Source: Kordiimonas pumila (lineage in GTDB: Bacteria; Pseudomonadota; Alphaproteobacteria; Sphingomonadales; Kordiimonadaceae). Taken from it: a stretch of DNA of 64,000 nucleotides. Shown here piece by piece: positions 34,764-43,497 of this stretch. The stretch covers positions 3,706,501 to 3,770,500 of the forward strand of contig NZ_CP061205.1 of NCBI RefSeq assembly GCF_015240255.1, given 5' to 3'. The position numbers and the translations under genes are program-made. The notes under the pieces were generated by a model. That model had not been told where the DNA came from. It did not search any database and worked only from the letters and a program-made list of their open reading frames with translations. The first letter of the stretch is position 1; each line of letters opens with the position of its first letter.

Positions 34764-35085
34764 TTATCAAACCAAAAGATCACTCTTTATAATACCTGTA
34801 AGAGACATTTCTATGAATGTTGGTTACACAAAACCAGTTGGTGGGCTGAACACTTTTGCAGAGCAGCGTTTCCATATACATTGCACACAGCATGAAAAAG
34901 GCTCTGACCAAGCTACCTGTAAGGGGGGATACAGTGCAGCAAACGCCAGAGCCTCAAGTCACCGCTAAATACTCAGTACAAAATATTGACCTTTAGCGGC
35001 GGAGACAAAAATGCCTGCCTGTGAAACACGCAGGGCTTTATTTCATCAGTTGTTGTCTGTTGCCTAATATGCAGAAAAAGGTATA
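34764..35085 (+). other. Gene-free stretch with further hairpins and two tiny frames
   Basis: Several stems follow the small RNA: GGCTCTG/CAGAGCC (34900-34906 with 34947-34953), enclosing CTGTA/TACAG (34917-34934); CCGCTAAA/TTTAGCGG (34962-34969 with 34992-34999); and CCTGC/GCAGG near 35014-35034, followed by TTTATTT. Two small frames occur: 34892-34996 (34 codons, no ribosome site) and 35011-35067 (18 codons, with GGAG at 35001-35004). The 12-mer ATTGACCTTTAG appears at 34615 and again at 34985, and TACCTGTAAG also occurs twice. A second structured RNA or a leader for oxyR is possible but unproven. Confidence 0.35.
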
Positions 35086-35104
35086 ATCGATCCAATGGAT
35101 TGAT
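35086..35104. promoter_or_regulatory. Candidate OxyR box upstream of oxyR
   Basis: ATCGATCCAATGGATTGAT is a 19 bp near-perfect palindrome (ATCnATCCAnTGGATnGAT) ending 25 bp before the oxyR ATG. The first 16 bases match a site before katA at 14 positions. This fits autoregulation by a LysR-type protein. Confidence 0.6.
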
Positions 35105-35129
35105 TGTTTAACTGTGATCGGATTTATCA

Positions 35130-36041
35130 ATGAGCTTTCCTCCTACCCTAAAGCAGCTCAGGTATCTTTCAGCGCTTCATAAAACCATGCATTTTGGTAA
35201 AGCGGCGGATGTTTGCCATGTAACCCAGTCCACCCTTTCAGCAGGACTACAGGAACTGGAAAGTTTACTCGGCGCCCAGCTAGTAGAACGCACAAAACGC
35301 AGTGTTATGTTTACAGCCCTTGGTGAAGAGGTGGTGCATCGCGCCCTTAAAATTTTAAATGATGTCGATGACCTGACCGACATGGCTGCCGCCGCAAAAG
35401 ACCCCCTGCGCGGTATTGTGCGTATGGGTATTATCCCCACGATTGCACCCTATCTACTACCCAAAATAATGCCCGCCCTGCAGCGGGAACTACCTGCGCT
35501 TGAACTACAGCTACGAGAAGATAAATCTGCCGACCTGTGCGACCAGATGCGTATCGGCGAGCTGGATATTTTATTATACGCCCTGCCTTTTGCTTGCGGT
35601 GACGCAGAAGAAATGCCGCTGTTTCATGATGGTTTTGTTGCGGCTTACCCCAAAGGCATGATCCAGAAAAAAACTATTACAACGGCAGAACTGGACAGCA
35701 GCCGCCTGATGCTTTTGGAAGAAGGCCACTGCCTGCGCGATCATGCGCTTGATGCTTGCCGGCTTATGGGGAACAAGGCACGGCGGGAACTATCAGGCAC
35801 CAGCTTGCCAACCATTGTGCAAATGGTGGCGGCAGGCCACGGCACCACACTGTTACCACAAATGGCGGTAGACGCAGGGCTTACAAACGGGGTCAATGTA
35901 GACATACTACCTTTCAGCGATATAAACCCCACCCGCACCATTGGCCTTGCTTGGCGGCACACAAACCCGCGTGCTGTAACCTTCCGTAAACTTGGCGATG
36001 TGATTAAAGCTGCCTGCACCCATGAAGCCGTAGCCGCCTAA
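35130..36041 (+). CDS. oxyR: OxyR hydrogen peroxide sensor/regulator
   Basis: 303 residues, a LysR-type regulator. The N-terminal helix-turn-helix is at about 18-45 (FGKAADVCHVTQSTLSAGL). The effector domain holds the redox pair: C201 and C210 in EEGHCLRDHALDAC, the same spacing of nine as C199 and C208 of E. coli OxyR, which form the disulfide that switches the protein on. Peroxide would thus activate it. The convergent neighbour is a catalase gene, and similar palindromes lie before both genes. No other LysR subfamily has this cysteine motif, so the assignment is firm. Confidence 0.95.
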   Translation: MSFPPTLKQLRYLSALHKTMHFGKAADVCHVTQSTLSAGLQELESLLGAQLVERTKRSVMFTALGEEVVHRALKILNDVDDLTDMAAAAKDPLRGIVRMGIIPTIAPYLLPKIMPALQRELPALELQLREDKSADLCDQMRIGELDILLYALPFACGDAEEMPLFHDGFVAAYPKGMIQKKTITTAELDSSRLMLLEEGHCLRDHALDACRLMGNKARRELSGTSLPTIVQMVAAGHGTTLLPQMAVDAGLTNGVNVDILPFSDINPTRTIGLAWRHTNPRAVTFRKLGDVIKAACTHEAVAA

Positions 36042-36068
36042 AAAAACACCACCCCAACAAGGGTGGTG
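36040..36068 (-). terminator. Terminator of katA
   Basis: CACCACCC (36047-36054) pairs with GGGTGGTG (36061-36068). Read on the minus strand the hairpin is followed by a run of T from the A tract at 36040-36046, so it ends katA; on the plus strand there is no T tract. Confidence 0.85.
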
Positions 36069-36094
36069 CAAGTGCTTAGGGAGGATAATTGTCT

Positions 36095-37564
36095 TTACGC
36101 AGCCATAGCTTTTTTCACACGGGCTGCATAATCAGGGTCTGCCGCTGCAAACTGCGCCAACATACGCTCCTGCACCGTTTTTTCTGCCATTTTCAAACCA
36201 CCGCCAATATTACCAGCAAGCTGGTTTTTCTGGTCATCCGACATAATGCGGAACAGGTCACCTGCCTGTGTGAAGTTATCTTCATCACTGCTATCGTGGT
36301 AGCCAACCCATGCATTTTCTGCGAGCGGCATTGGTGGTTCTGCAATTGCAGGATTTGGTACTGGTGCACCTTCTTTTGCCCGGTCGTTAGGGTAAAAGTT
36401 TACACCTGAACCCTGATTAGCAGCACGGCCCGTCACCGGGCACACCCCCATGCCTGCCATCGCACCGTCACGTTCATAGTGGTGCACAGGGCACTTAGGC
36501 GCATTCACCGGCAACTGGTGGTGGTTTGTGCCTACCCGGTAGCGGTGTGCATCAGGGTATGCAAACAGGCGTGCCTGTAGCATTTTGTCAGGCGATGCCC
36601 CCACACCTGGCACAAGGTTGCTAGGGCTAAAGGTTGCTTGTTCGGTTTCCGCAAAATAATTATCAACATTGCGGTTCAACACAAGCTTGCCAATTTCTTG
36701 CAAAGGAAAGTCTTTGTGAGACCATACTTTGGTCAGGTCAAACGGGTTCACTTTATAGGTTTTAGCCTCAGCTTCTGTCATAACCTGAATTTTCACGGTC
36801 CAGCTTGGAAACACGCCGTTATCGATCGCATCAACAAGGTCTTGCTGCGCGCCAAATGCTGGCAGGCCTTCTGTCTCACTTGCGCGCAGGGTCTTAATGC
36901 CCTGATCGGTTTTAAGGTGAAACTTAACCCACACGCGAGTACCGTCGGAATTCCAGAAACTCAGGGTGTGCGAACCAAAACCATCCATATGCCTGTAGCT
37001 TGCAGGAATACCCCGGTCTGACATCAGAATAGTCATCTGGTGCAGGCTCTGCGGGTGGTTTGCCCAAAACTCAAACATGCGCGCCGGGTCTGGCGTGTTG
37101 GTACGTGGGTCTTTCTTCTGGCTATGAATAAAATCCGGGAACTTTGAGGGGTCACGCAAGAAAAACACCGGCGTGTTATTACCCACAAGGTCAAAGTTGC
37201 CTTCATTTGTATAGAATTTTACAGCAAAGCCACGCGGGTCACGGGCATAATCACTGCTGTCCTGCCCACCGCCCACGGTTGAAAAGCGCACAAACACGTC
37301 CGTTTCTTTGCCCGCACCCTGCAAGAAGCTGGCAATCGTCAGGTCGCTTAGGTCTTTTGTAAGGGTAAAGCGTCCATAAGCACCAGTACCACGGGCATGC
37401 ACAACACGCTCAGGAATCCGCTCACGGTTAAAGTGCGCCAGTTTTTCCATCAAACGCCAGTTTTCAAAAGTGAGAGAGCCGCGCGGACCAGCAGAAATAC
37501 TGTTATTGTCGTCTGCTATGGGGGCACCATTTTCACTTGTTAAAACTTTTGTGTCTTCAGCCAT
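36095..37564 (-). CDS. katA: Monofunctional haem catalase
   Basis: 489 residues, the size of small-subunit (clade 3) catalases. AAAGGA lies eight bases before the ATG. The distal haem histidine is in RERIPERVVHARGTGAYG (near 56) and the catalytic asparagine in NFDLVGNNTPVFFLRD (near 130). The proximal tyrosine is in RLFAYPDAHRYRVG (near 340). No signal peptide is seen, so it works in the cytoplasm, turning hydrogen peroxide to water and oxygen. It is convergent with oxyR and has candidate OxyR sites 60 bp upstream. Some relatives are annotated katB; the symbol is by similarity. Confidence 0.95.
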   Translation of the reverse strand: MAEDTKVLTSENGAPIADDNNSISAGPRGSLTFENWRLMEKLAHFNRERIPERVVHARGTGAYGRFTLTKDLSDLTIASFLQGAGKETDVFVRFSTVGGGQDSSDYARDPRGFAVKFYTNEGNFDLVGNNTPVFFLRDPSKFPDFIHSQKKDPRTNTPDPARMFEFWANHPQSLHQMTILMSDRGIPASYRHMDGFGSHTLSFWNSDGTRVWVKFHLKTDQGIKTLRASETEGLPAFGAQQDLVDAIDNGVFPSWTVKIQVMTEAEAKTYKVNPFDLTKVWSHKDFPLQEIGKLVLNRNVDNYFAETEQATFSPSNLVPGVGASPDKMLQARLFAYPDAHRYRVGTNHHQLPVNAPKCPVHHYERDGAMAGMGVCPVTGRAANQGSGVNFYPNDRAKEGAPVPNPAIAEPPMPLAENAWVGYHDSSDEDNFTQAGDLFRIMSDDQKNQLAGNIGGGLKMAEKTVQERMLAQFAAADPDYAARVKKAMAA

Positions 37565-37623
37565 GGTTAAATCCTTTCGAGTTGAAGAACCTTATCTGCA
37601 TGAAGCTTACATGCCTCTATTAA

Positions 37624-37670
37624 ATCTATCCAATTGATTATATTTTATTCTTAAATCGATTTTATAGATT
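37624..37670. promoter_or_regulatory. Candidate OxyR sites upstream of katA
   Basis: ATCTATCCAATTGATTATA (37624-37642) matches the oxyR-upstream palindrome at 14 of 19 positions, with the core ATC-n-ATCCAAT-n-GATT shared. A second partial palindrome, AATCGATTTTATAGATT, lies at 37654-37670. The first site is 60 bp from the katA start, a place suited to activation. Confidence 0.55.
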
Positions 37671-37723
37671 AAAGGTCATATAAGCACAGTCATAACGATA
37701 AGCATTTGACATCATGCGTGTTT

Positions 37724-38872
37724 ATGAAATTATTCACTCTGGATGCACCAAATGCAAGGGTGCCAAATAGCCTTGGGGGCAATGTGAACACTGTACCGAA
37801 CACATCCACAATAAAAGCAGGGACGCATAACAAACGCCTGAAAGCGGCCCTTACGGCGCTAGAGCAGCAGGCAGCAGCAGCACGGTCTGATATAGAGCTA
37901 ACCTGCGCCATTGCCGCACTGGAGGCATTTCCTACCCCCGTTGCCTATGATAACAGCCTTGCACGTACCATTGCGACCTGTGTTTCCGCCGCACTTGTTG
38001 TAACAGCAGCCATTTTGCAGGGTCTTGCATACCCGCCTGAATACGCAATTGCTGCAATCTGCGGCGCCCTTCTGCCTTGGGCTGTGTACTGGATCCTTGT
38101 ATCGGGTCGTAAAAACAGCCTTGAAAGCCTTTCCCGTACCATTGCCTACAAAAGCAGCTTGTTTGACTACGGCCTAAAAGAACAGCGCCTGCACCCTACA
38201 GGCAAGGCCCGCGAGCTTGGCGGCGAATTTCCGCTTTTCAGACAAGGCAACCACAGCCGCGAGGTGCGCCTGATGCTGTCTGGCACACAGGAAGGCACAG
38301 ATCATAGCTTTGCCTATGACTATTTCCATTTTCACTATGTCAACAAACGCACAGAAACCTACACAACAACTGACAGCAAGGGCCGTACCCGCGTACGCAC
38401 CCGCACCGTCTATGACCATTTTGACAGATATGGTTTTATCACGGATTTCCCGTACGCAAAAGACATTCACATTGCAGAAGGCGGCCTTGGATTTTTCACC
38501 TCTGGCTATAAAACCAGCTCCGTTAGTTTCAACAAGCGGTTTGGGGTGGAGGCCACAAGTGACATGGTCGCCGCCAAATTCCTAACACCCAAGATAATAC
38601 AGGAAATAGAAGCTGCCGGAGAGGCTTTGCTAGAAATGGACCTCTACTTTGGCAAACACGGCAAGCTATGCTTTTCTTACGGGAACAACAGCACATTTGC
38701 AACTATTCCCGCAGCACAGCTAACAGACCCAAAAGCTTTTAAAGAGGTTATCAGCGGCCATAATAGCCAGCATGGGCTGGATAGCGCCCTCACTTTTCTG
38801 CACACATTAATGAAATACTCTGATAATAATTTTGATATAGTCCACAAAACACAGCCAGAGGGTGTACAGTAA
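37724..38872 (+). CDS. DUF3137-like membrane protein
   Basis: 382 residues from the ATG at 37724; an upstream in-frame TTG at 37706 is an alternative. Two adjacent hydrophobic segments are at about 85-103 and 108-128. The C-terminal half has RTVYDHFDRYGFITDFPY and SVSFNKRFGVEATSDMVAAKFLTP, which match the pattern of DUF3137 proteins (FNKxF...D...A..LLTP). The start of the next gene, a LemA protein, overlaps its stop by one base (TAATG). DUF3137 and LemA genes often sit together. The function is unknown; an envelope role is likely. It is divergent from katA. Confidence 0.7.
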   Translation: MKLFTLDAPNARVPNSLGGNVNTVPNTSTIKAGTHNKRLKAALTALEQQAAAARSDIELTCAIAALEAFPTPVAYDNSLARTIATCVSAALVVTAAILQGLAYPPEYAIAAICGALLPWAVYWILVSGRKNSLESLSRTIAYKSSLFDYGLKEQRLHPTGKARELGGEFPLFRQGNHSREVRLMLSGTQEGTDHSFAYDYFHFHYVNKRTETYTTTDSKGRTRVRTRTVYDHFDRYGFITDFPYAKDIHIAEGGLGFFTSGYKTSSVSFNKRFGVEATSDMVAAKFLTPKIIQEIEAAGEALLEMDLYFGKHGKLCFSYGNNSTFATIPAAQLTDPKAFKEVISGHNSQHGLDSALTFLHTLMKYSDNNFDIVHKTQPEGVQ

Positions 38873-39444
38873 TGGAAACAGTTTATATTTTGCCCGGGAT
38901 TGTCATTCTCCTTATCATCATCGGGATCATCATTAACAATGGTATCATTTCCCGCAAGAACATGGTGGTGCGGTCGTGGGCTGATGTCATTACCTATGAG
39001 CGGCAGAAAAACGAAACCCTGCCAGCGCTTGAAGCCCAAGCAAAAGACTATAAAGAGCATGAAGCCAGTCTGCTGACTGCGGTCACGGAGCTACGCTCGG
39101 CGCTTGCAAAAGCCTCCACCCAAGATGTGAACACAAGTGATCTGGCGGCAATTGAAGCAAGCACCACAAAACTGATGTCAGGCTTTAATATTGCGGTTGA
39201 AGCCTACCCTGACCTGAAGCAGGCTAATGTCACCATGGCTTTGATGCGCGAGATCAGCGAACTGCAAGATAATATCGCAGCAGGGATCAGCATTTTTAAC
39301 AGCAATGTTGAAGCCTTTAATACGGGTGTTGAAATTTTCCCAAACAGCCTCGTGAATAGCATGTTTGCGCGGCAAACCCCTTACCGGCCATTTTATAATG
39401 AAGCGGCAGCCAGTTCGCTCGGGTTTACCCCGTCACAGGAGTAG
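38872..39444 (+). CDS. LemA family protein
   Basis: 190 residues. One N-terminal membrane helix (YILPGIVILLIIIGIIINNG) is followed by a helical domain. It contains RKNMVVRSWADVITYERQKNETLPALE, with YPDLKQANVTMALMREISELQDNIAAGI and NSNVEAFNTGVEIFPNSLV further on, the LemA pattern. LemA proteins are N-out or N-in envelope proteins of unclear function. It is coupled by TAATG overlap to the DUF3137-like gene and followed within 3 bp by a ferric-reductase-like gene, so the three likely form an operon. Confidence 0.88.
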   Translation: METVYILPGIVILLIIIGIIINNGIISRKNMVVRSWADVITYERQKNETLPALEAQAKDYKEHEASLLTAVTELRSALAKASTQDVNTSDLAAIEASTTKLMSGFNIAVEAYPDLKQANVTMALMREISELQDNIAAGISIFNSNVEAFNTGVEIFPNSLVNSMFARQTPYRPFYNEAAASSLGFTPSQE

Positions 39445-39446
39445 CC

Positions 39447-40031
39447 ATGCAGCTGCTGAAGGGTAAATCACTTATTGCTGTTTGCGGAGGTCTTACCCTT
39501 CTCTATACCGCATTTGCTTGTGTGATGGCAGGTGGTTATCTCGCAGGCCTTCCCTATGTGATGAAACCTACAGCGCATTTTGCTTTTGCCTTGTTTTTTA
39601 TGGCATTCACCGCCAGCAGCTTTCACACACTTGTGCCGGGACGCTATAGCCGCTGGGCTATCCGAAACCGACGCTATATTGGCCTATCGTTCGCGGCGGT
39701 GCATTTTATTCACCTTTTTCTGGTGCTCTCGAACATTACACTTACCGATGAAAGCAGGCCTTTGACGCTGCTGGTGGGTGGCGGGTTGGCTTACCTGTTT
39801 ATCGTCCTGATGGCCGCCACATCAAACAACTGGTCTGTACAGAAAATGGGGGCAAAAAACTGGCGCAGATTGCACCGTACAGGTAGTTGGTATATCTGGC
39901 TTATTTTTATTTACGGCGCGCCCAGTGTTCTGGACGGCAACTATATGCGTGTATGGATTACACTATTCTGCTTTATTGCCCTTGGGCTTCGCATTGCTGC
40001 ATATTGCAAAAAGAAAACTGCCAAAACCTAA
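39447..40031 (+). CDS. Ferric-reductase-like membrane protein
   Basis: 194 residues with about six hydrophobic helices. Histidines placed on them include those in FAFALFFMAFTASSFHTL, SFAAVHFIHLFLVL and WRRLHRTGSWYIWLIF, as expected of the haem-binding ferric reductase-like transmembrane domain (as in MsrQ). There is no flavin or NAD domain in the chain, so electrons must come from another protein. It is the third gene after the DUF3137-like and LemA genes. It overlaps the end of the convergent FG-GAP gene by 4 bp. The substrate is unknown. Confidence 0.75.
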   Translation: MQLLKGKSLIAVCGGLTLLYTAFACVMAGGYLAGLPYVMKPTAHFAFALFFMAFTASSFHTLVPGRYSRWAIRNRRYIGLSFAAVHFIHLFLVLSNITLTDESRPLTLLVGGGLAYLFIVLMAATSNNWSVQKMGAKNWRRLHRTGSWYIWLIFIYGAPSVLDGNYMRVWITLFCFIALGLRIAAYCKKKTAKT

Positions 40032-41584
40032 TGTGCCAAAAGCACTAAAAAAGTATTTTTCATGTCAGCACCATCTGCGCCTAACCGGTCATAGTGGATT
40101 AATATATCAGCTTTACCGTCTGCGTTTATATCAGCTGCCGTTACAAATTTATTGTTTTTAGGCAGTGTTATATCCATTTTTTTATCTGACCTGTCGAACA
40201 GATCGTCATCGTCTGGCATATTGCTATATAGCTGTAGCTCTGTCTGCTTTTTAGACAGTAGCAAATCCCTGAAGCCATCACCTGTTATATCAGCCAGTTC
40301 CACCACCGGGATAGTGCTCTGGCCGGAAGACAGATCAACAGCGACCGATATTTTCTTTCTATAGTCTGCCTTTTCAGAAAAGGTGCCGTCTGGGTGCTGC
40401 GCAAAAAAATGTACGTGCACACCCGCCGAACCAGACAAAAGAATACTGATAATTTTACCAAGACCAATATCTACAGCGCCTGTGGCAAAGTCTGGCCTGC
40501 CATCGCCGGTAAAGTCTTCATAGCGCGTACCTGCCGCAAACCCTTCCAGTTTAATGGTGCTATCTGCCTCTGGCCTGAAAGCCAGCATCCCCTTTGTTTC
40601 GAACCCGTAATGAAAAGAAAAGCCTGTCGTTCTGTTAAACAGCCCTTCGGCACTGTCCGTTTCTGTCACAATATCAAGTACACCATCGGCATTAATGTCT
40701 GTCACTGCCGTGATGATTGTCTCCGTCAGACTGCGCTGATCTGCGTAGCGCTCAACCGATTTAAGCTGCTCGGCAAAACTGTTACCAATAATCTTGATAT
40801 CAATTGGATAAACCACCCCTGCGCTATCAAAGCCACCACCTACCTTCTGATGGAAAGCCACAAAGCTATTATCTTTTAGGAACACTATATCGGTTAACCC
40901 GTCAAAATTGGCATCCGCCGATAGAGCCGGAAACTGGGTATAGCGCGGCGTGGCACTATAGGGCGGGAAAGTAACATATTGGTCTTCAGCCCTGTTCATG
41001 CGCAGTTCAACGGGCATATCAAGCCATATCTCGCTCTTGAACAGGCCAGTACCGTCATTAACAAACAGATGATACCCTTCAAAATCAGGGATCAAAATAT
41101 CGGCCAAACCGTCCCCTGAAAAATCACGGGCAAAATCCACCGCTTCAAAAACAGGGGTACCCGAATGACGATATATGGAAGGTGATGTTACCAGCCGCTT
41201 GAAGGCCTTACTCGCAACATCATAAACCATAACACCCACATTATCGAACACCAGAAGGCTATCTTGCTCGGCACGCATAAGCGGCGCAAAATCAAAGAAC
41301 AAACCACTTTCTGGCATCTCCACCTGAAGGGCAGGCTCCGGCGTCACACTGCCACCCGCAACCTTATAAAAAGAAAACAAATGGGCGCCGTCTGCCCCGT
41401 CGCCGCGTGCCATAATAGCAGGTGTTTTTGCTGCAAAAAAATTGACAGCTTTAAGCGCACGAATGCTATGCTCTGCCTTTACTGTTTGCACACTGAAAGG
41501 CGCATCACCCGCCTGTGCGGCGGGTAAAAACGCAAAAAAAAGCACCCCAAACTTTAGCCAGTTATTACACCTACCGATTTTCAT
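40028..41584 (-). CDS. Secreted FG-GAP/VCBS repeat protein
   Basis: 518 residues from the ATG at 41584, with GAGG nine bases upstream; ten extra codons are possible. A signal peptide ends at FLPAAQA then GDAPF. At least six repeats carry a calcium-binding loop of the D-x-[DN]-x-D-G-x-x-D kind: DFSGDGLAD, DANFDGLTD, DINADGVLD, DFTGDGRPD, DITGDGFRD and DINADGKAD. They likely form a beta-propeller as in integrin alpha chains. No enzymatic domain is attached. It would be periplasmic or on the surface, perhaps for adhesion or carbohydrate binding. Confidence 0.85.
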   Translation of the reverse strand: MKIGRCNNWLKFGVLFFAFLPAAQAGDAPFSVQTVKAEHSIRALKAVNFFAAKTPAIMARGDGADGAHLFSFYKVAGGSVTPEPALQVEMPESGLFFDFAPLMRAEQDSLLVFDNVGVMVYDVASKAFKRLVTSPSIYRHSGTPVFEAVDFARDFSGDGLADILIPDFEGYHLFVNDGTGLFKSEIWLDMPVELRMNRAEDQYVTFPPYSATPRYTQFPALSADANFDGLTDIVFLKDNSFVAFHQKVGGGFDSAGVVYPIDIKIIGNSFAEQLKSVERYADQRSLTETIITAVTDINADGVLDIVTETDSAEGLFNRTTGFSFHYGFETKGMLAFRPEADSTIKLEGFAAGTRYEDFTGDGRPDFATGAVDIGLGKIISILLSGSAGVHVHFFAQHPDGTFSEKADYRKKISVAVDLSSGQSTIPVVELADITGDGFRDLLLSKKQTELQLYSNMPDDDDLFDRSDKKMDITLPKNNKFVTAADINADGKADILIHYDRLGADGADMKNTFLVLLAH

Positions 41585-41743
41585 ATTATTACGCCTCGCC
41601 GCCATGACCTGCACTTTTGTGCAACTCTACCGTGACACCAAGGCAGGAATTTGACCAGCCCAATACCGAAAAAAGCACGTATTGGCAAACCCGTCACATC
41701 AGCATAGGCTTGTATTCCTATTGTGACATAAAGGGGAAGGGAT

Positions 41744-42160
41744 ATGGAACAATCAATTCTAACACCAGTGCTGGTGCTTGTTTGCTGGACGCTGGTTTTA
41801 TGGGTCTGGCTCTATGCGACACGTCTTCCAGCCATGAAAGCTGCTGGTGTCGACTTTACCAAGCCAGCAGAAGCGAAAGCCAAAATGGAAACGCTGCCCG
41901 CAAAGGCGGTCAATGTAGCAAACAACTATAACCACCTGCATGAACAGCCGGTTATTTTTTATGCCCTGATATTTTACATTCATTTATCCGGCGCTGTAAC
42001 AAGCCTTGATATACAGCTTGCGTGGGCCTATGTGGGCCTGAGGGTGCTGCATTCCCTTATACAATGTACCAATAATATGGTTATACGCAGGTTTATGGTT
42101 TTTGTGTTGGCGTCAATCTGCCTGTTTGCCCTTGCTGTTCGAGCAGTTGCCGCACTTTAA
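41744..42160 (+). CDS. MAPEG family membrane protein
   Basis: 138 residues with GAAGGGA before the ATG. Four hydrophobic helices are visible. YNHLHEQPVIFYAL, WAYVGLRVLHSLIQ and TNNMVIRRF match the MAPEG family (membrane-associated proteins in eicosanoid and glutathione metabolism). Its bacterial members are mostly of unknown function, possibly glutathione transferase-like. It is monocistronic and followed by a strong terminator shared with the convergent amidohydrolase operon. Confidence 0.85.
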   Translation: MEQSILTPVLVLVCWTLVLWVWLYATRLPAMKAAGVDFTKPAEAKAKMETLPAKAVNVANNYNHLHEQPVIFYALIFYIHLSGAVTSLDIQLAWAYVGLRVLHSLIQCTNNMVIRRFMVFVLASICLFALAVRAVAAL

Positions 42161-42189
42161 ACCCTATAAATAGGCTGGGGAACTCTATT

Positions 42190-42217
42190 AAAAAGGCCGG
42201 TATTAACCGGCCTTTTT
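42190..42217. terminator. Bidirectional terminator
   Basis: AAAAAGGCCGGT-ATTA-ACCGGCCTTTTT is a 12 bp perfect stem with an A tract before and T tract after. It serves both the MAPEG gene and the amidohydrolase operon. Confidence 0.92.
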
Positions 42218-42237
42218 GTTTAGTTGATAAATAACTG

Positions 42238-43497
42238 TTAGTGTTTCAGCGCCGGTGAACGCGGAATATCTATATACCGGTCCCGCAGTTTTGTTTGGCG
42301 AGAAACAAGAGGTATGTCGCTGCCTTTGATAAACACCGCATCCGGGCTTGACATAACCTCAAGGGGGTCACCGTCCCACACCACAACGTCAGCGTCCATA
42401 CCGGGGGCCAACGTGCCGTACGTGCTTGCAATACCATATATCTGTGCAGGGTTTACTGTTAGCGCATCAACCGCTGCATCCCACGGCAAGCCCATAGCGA
42501 CTGCGTTACCTGCATGCTGTACGACAAGTCTGCTGTTATGGCTATCTGGCCCTGTGAACGCAATTTTAACACCAGCCGCATTAAGCCGGGCTGCATTCTC
42601 CCCTGTTGAAGCCAATTCATCAAAGCGGCTTGGCAGGTTCTGTACCGGATCAAGCACCACAGGAATGTCGGCACGTGCCAGTTCCTCCGCCACCATCCAT
42701 GCTTCGCGGCCACCATCTACAATAACCTGAACGCCGTATTCGTTTTTAAAGCGAATGACATTCTGGATATCAGACGCACGGTGCACCGTAATCATCAATG
42801 GTGTTTTACCCGCCAGAACAGCAGATAAAATTTCCTCTGACGGGCTTAGCTTTACCTCATCATCATCTTTTTTCTTGCTGGTTTTTACGGTTTTTTCTTT
42901 CACGGCATCTAGTTTTGCCATAAAGGCTGCCCACATGGCTGACCTGCTGCCCCCAGTTGAACCGGCTGCATCTTCGTCCAGATCAATCCCCACAATGGCA
43001 GGGTCTTTTACAATCATATCGCCAGTACCAAGCTGAACAATAGCGCCCGTTCCGCGCCAATTATCCTTGGTGCCAGAAAAACGTGTTAGCGCACGAGTCA
43101 CCCCTTCTATCCGGGTGTTTGCAATAATAGTATTCGCAGGATTGAAACTATAGGCAACATCAAGGTTAATCGTGTCTTCTGCCTTTGAGGCCGTTGCATC
43201 ATCGTTATCGCCCCAACCACCAATTTCGCCAAGGCCGATAGTACTGTCAGCAACCATAAAGCCTACGGTTACCCATTTACCTTTGGCATCAACCGTGCGG
43301 TAACCTGCGGGTACGCTTGCGCCAGATACAACAGAGATAATTCTGCCATCTGATATAAGCACGGTCGCATTATCAACCTTACCCTTGCCACCTTCTGTAA
43401 AGGCTGTACCGCCCGTGATGGCAATATCCTCTGCATATCCTGCTGTTGCAAAAACTGAAAGTGACGCAAGGATAAGTGCTTTCATAAGAGGTCTCAT
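42238..43497 (-). CDS. Amidohydrolase-like protein lacking the HxH metal motif
   Basis: 419 residues with AAGGAG before the ATG. A signal peptide ends at FATAGYA then EDIAI. The fold follows the amidohydrolase plan: an N-terminal beta-sandwich, a barrel, and the C-terminal LAPGMDADVVVWDGDPLEV. However, at the place where active members have DAHTH, this one reads VGFMVADSTIGLGEIGG, so both histidines of the first metal site are absent. It may be a non-catalytic partner of the enzyme encoded just upstream, whose gene it overlaps by 4 bp, or act on a different basis. Such tandem pairs occur in many proteobacteria. Confidence 0.85.
   Translation of the reverse strand: MRPLMKALILASLSVFATAGYAEDIAITGGTAFTEGGKGKVDNATVLISDGRIISVVSGASVPAGYRTVDAKGKWVTVGFMVADSTIGLGEIGGWGDNDDATASKAEDTINLDVAYSFNPANTIIANTRIEGVTRALTRFSGTKDNWRGTGAIVQLGTGDMIVKDPAIVGIDLDEDAAGSTGGSRSAMWAAFMAKLDAVKEKTVKTSKKKDDDEVKLSPSEEILSAVLAGKTPLMITVHRASDIQNVIRFKNEYGVQVIVDGGREAWMVAEELARADIPVVLDPVQNLPSRFDELASTGENAARLNAAGVKIAFTGPDSHNSRLVVQHAGNAVAMGLPWDAAVDALTVNPAQIYGIASTYGTLAPGMDADVVVWDGDPLEVMSSPDAVFIKGSDIPLVSRQTKLRDRYIDIPRSPALKH

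Noticed and set aside
34646-35043. Possible 6S RNA, tmRNA, RNase P RNA or 4.5S RNA
   Set aside because: I found no tRNA-like acceptor, tag frame, SRP loop or RNase P core motif; the structure is a three-way junction with a terminator.
40394-40879. 161-codon plus-strand frame within the FG-GAP gene
   Set aside because: The FG-GAP protein has six repeats and a signal peptide on the other strand; this frame shows no motif.
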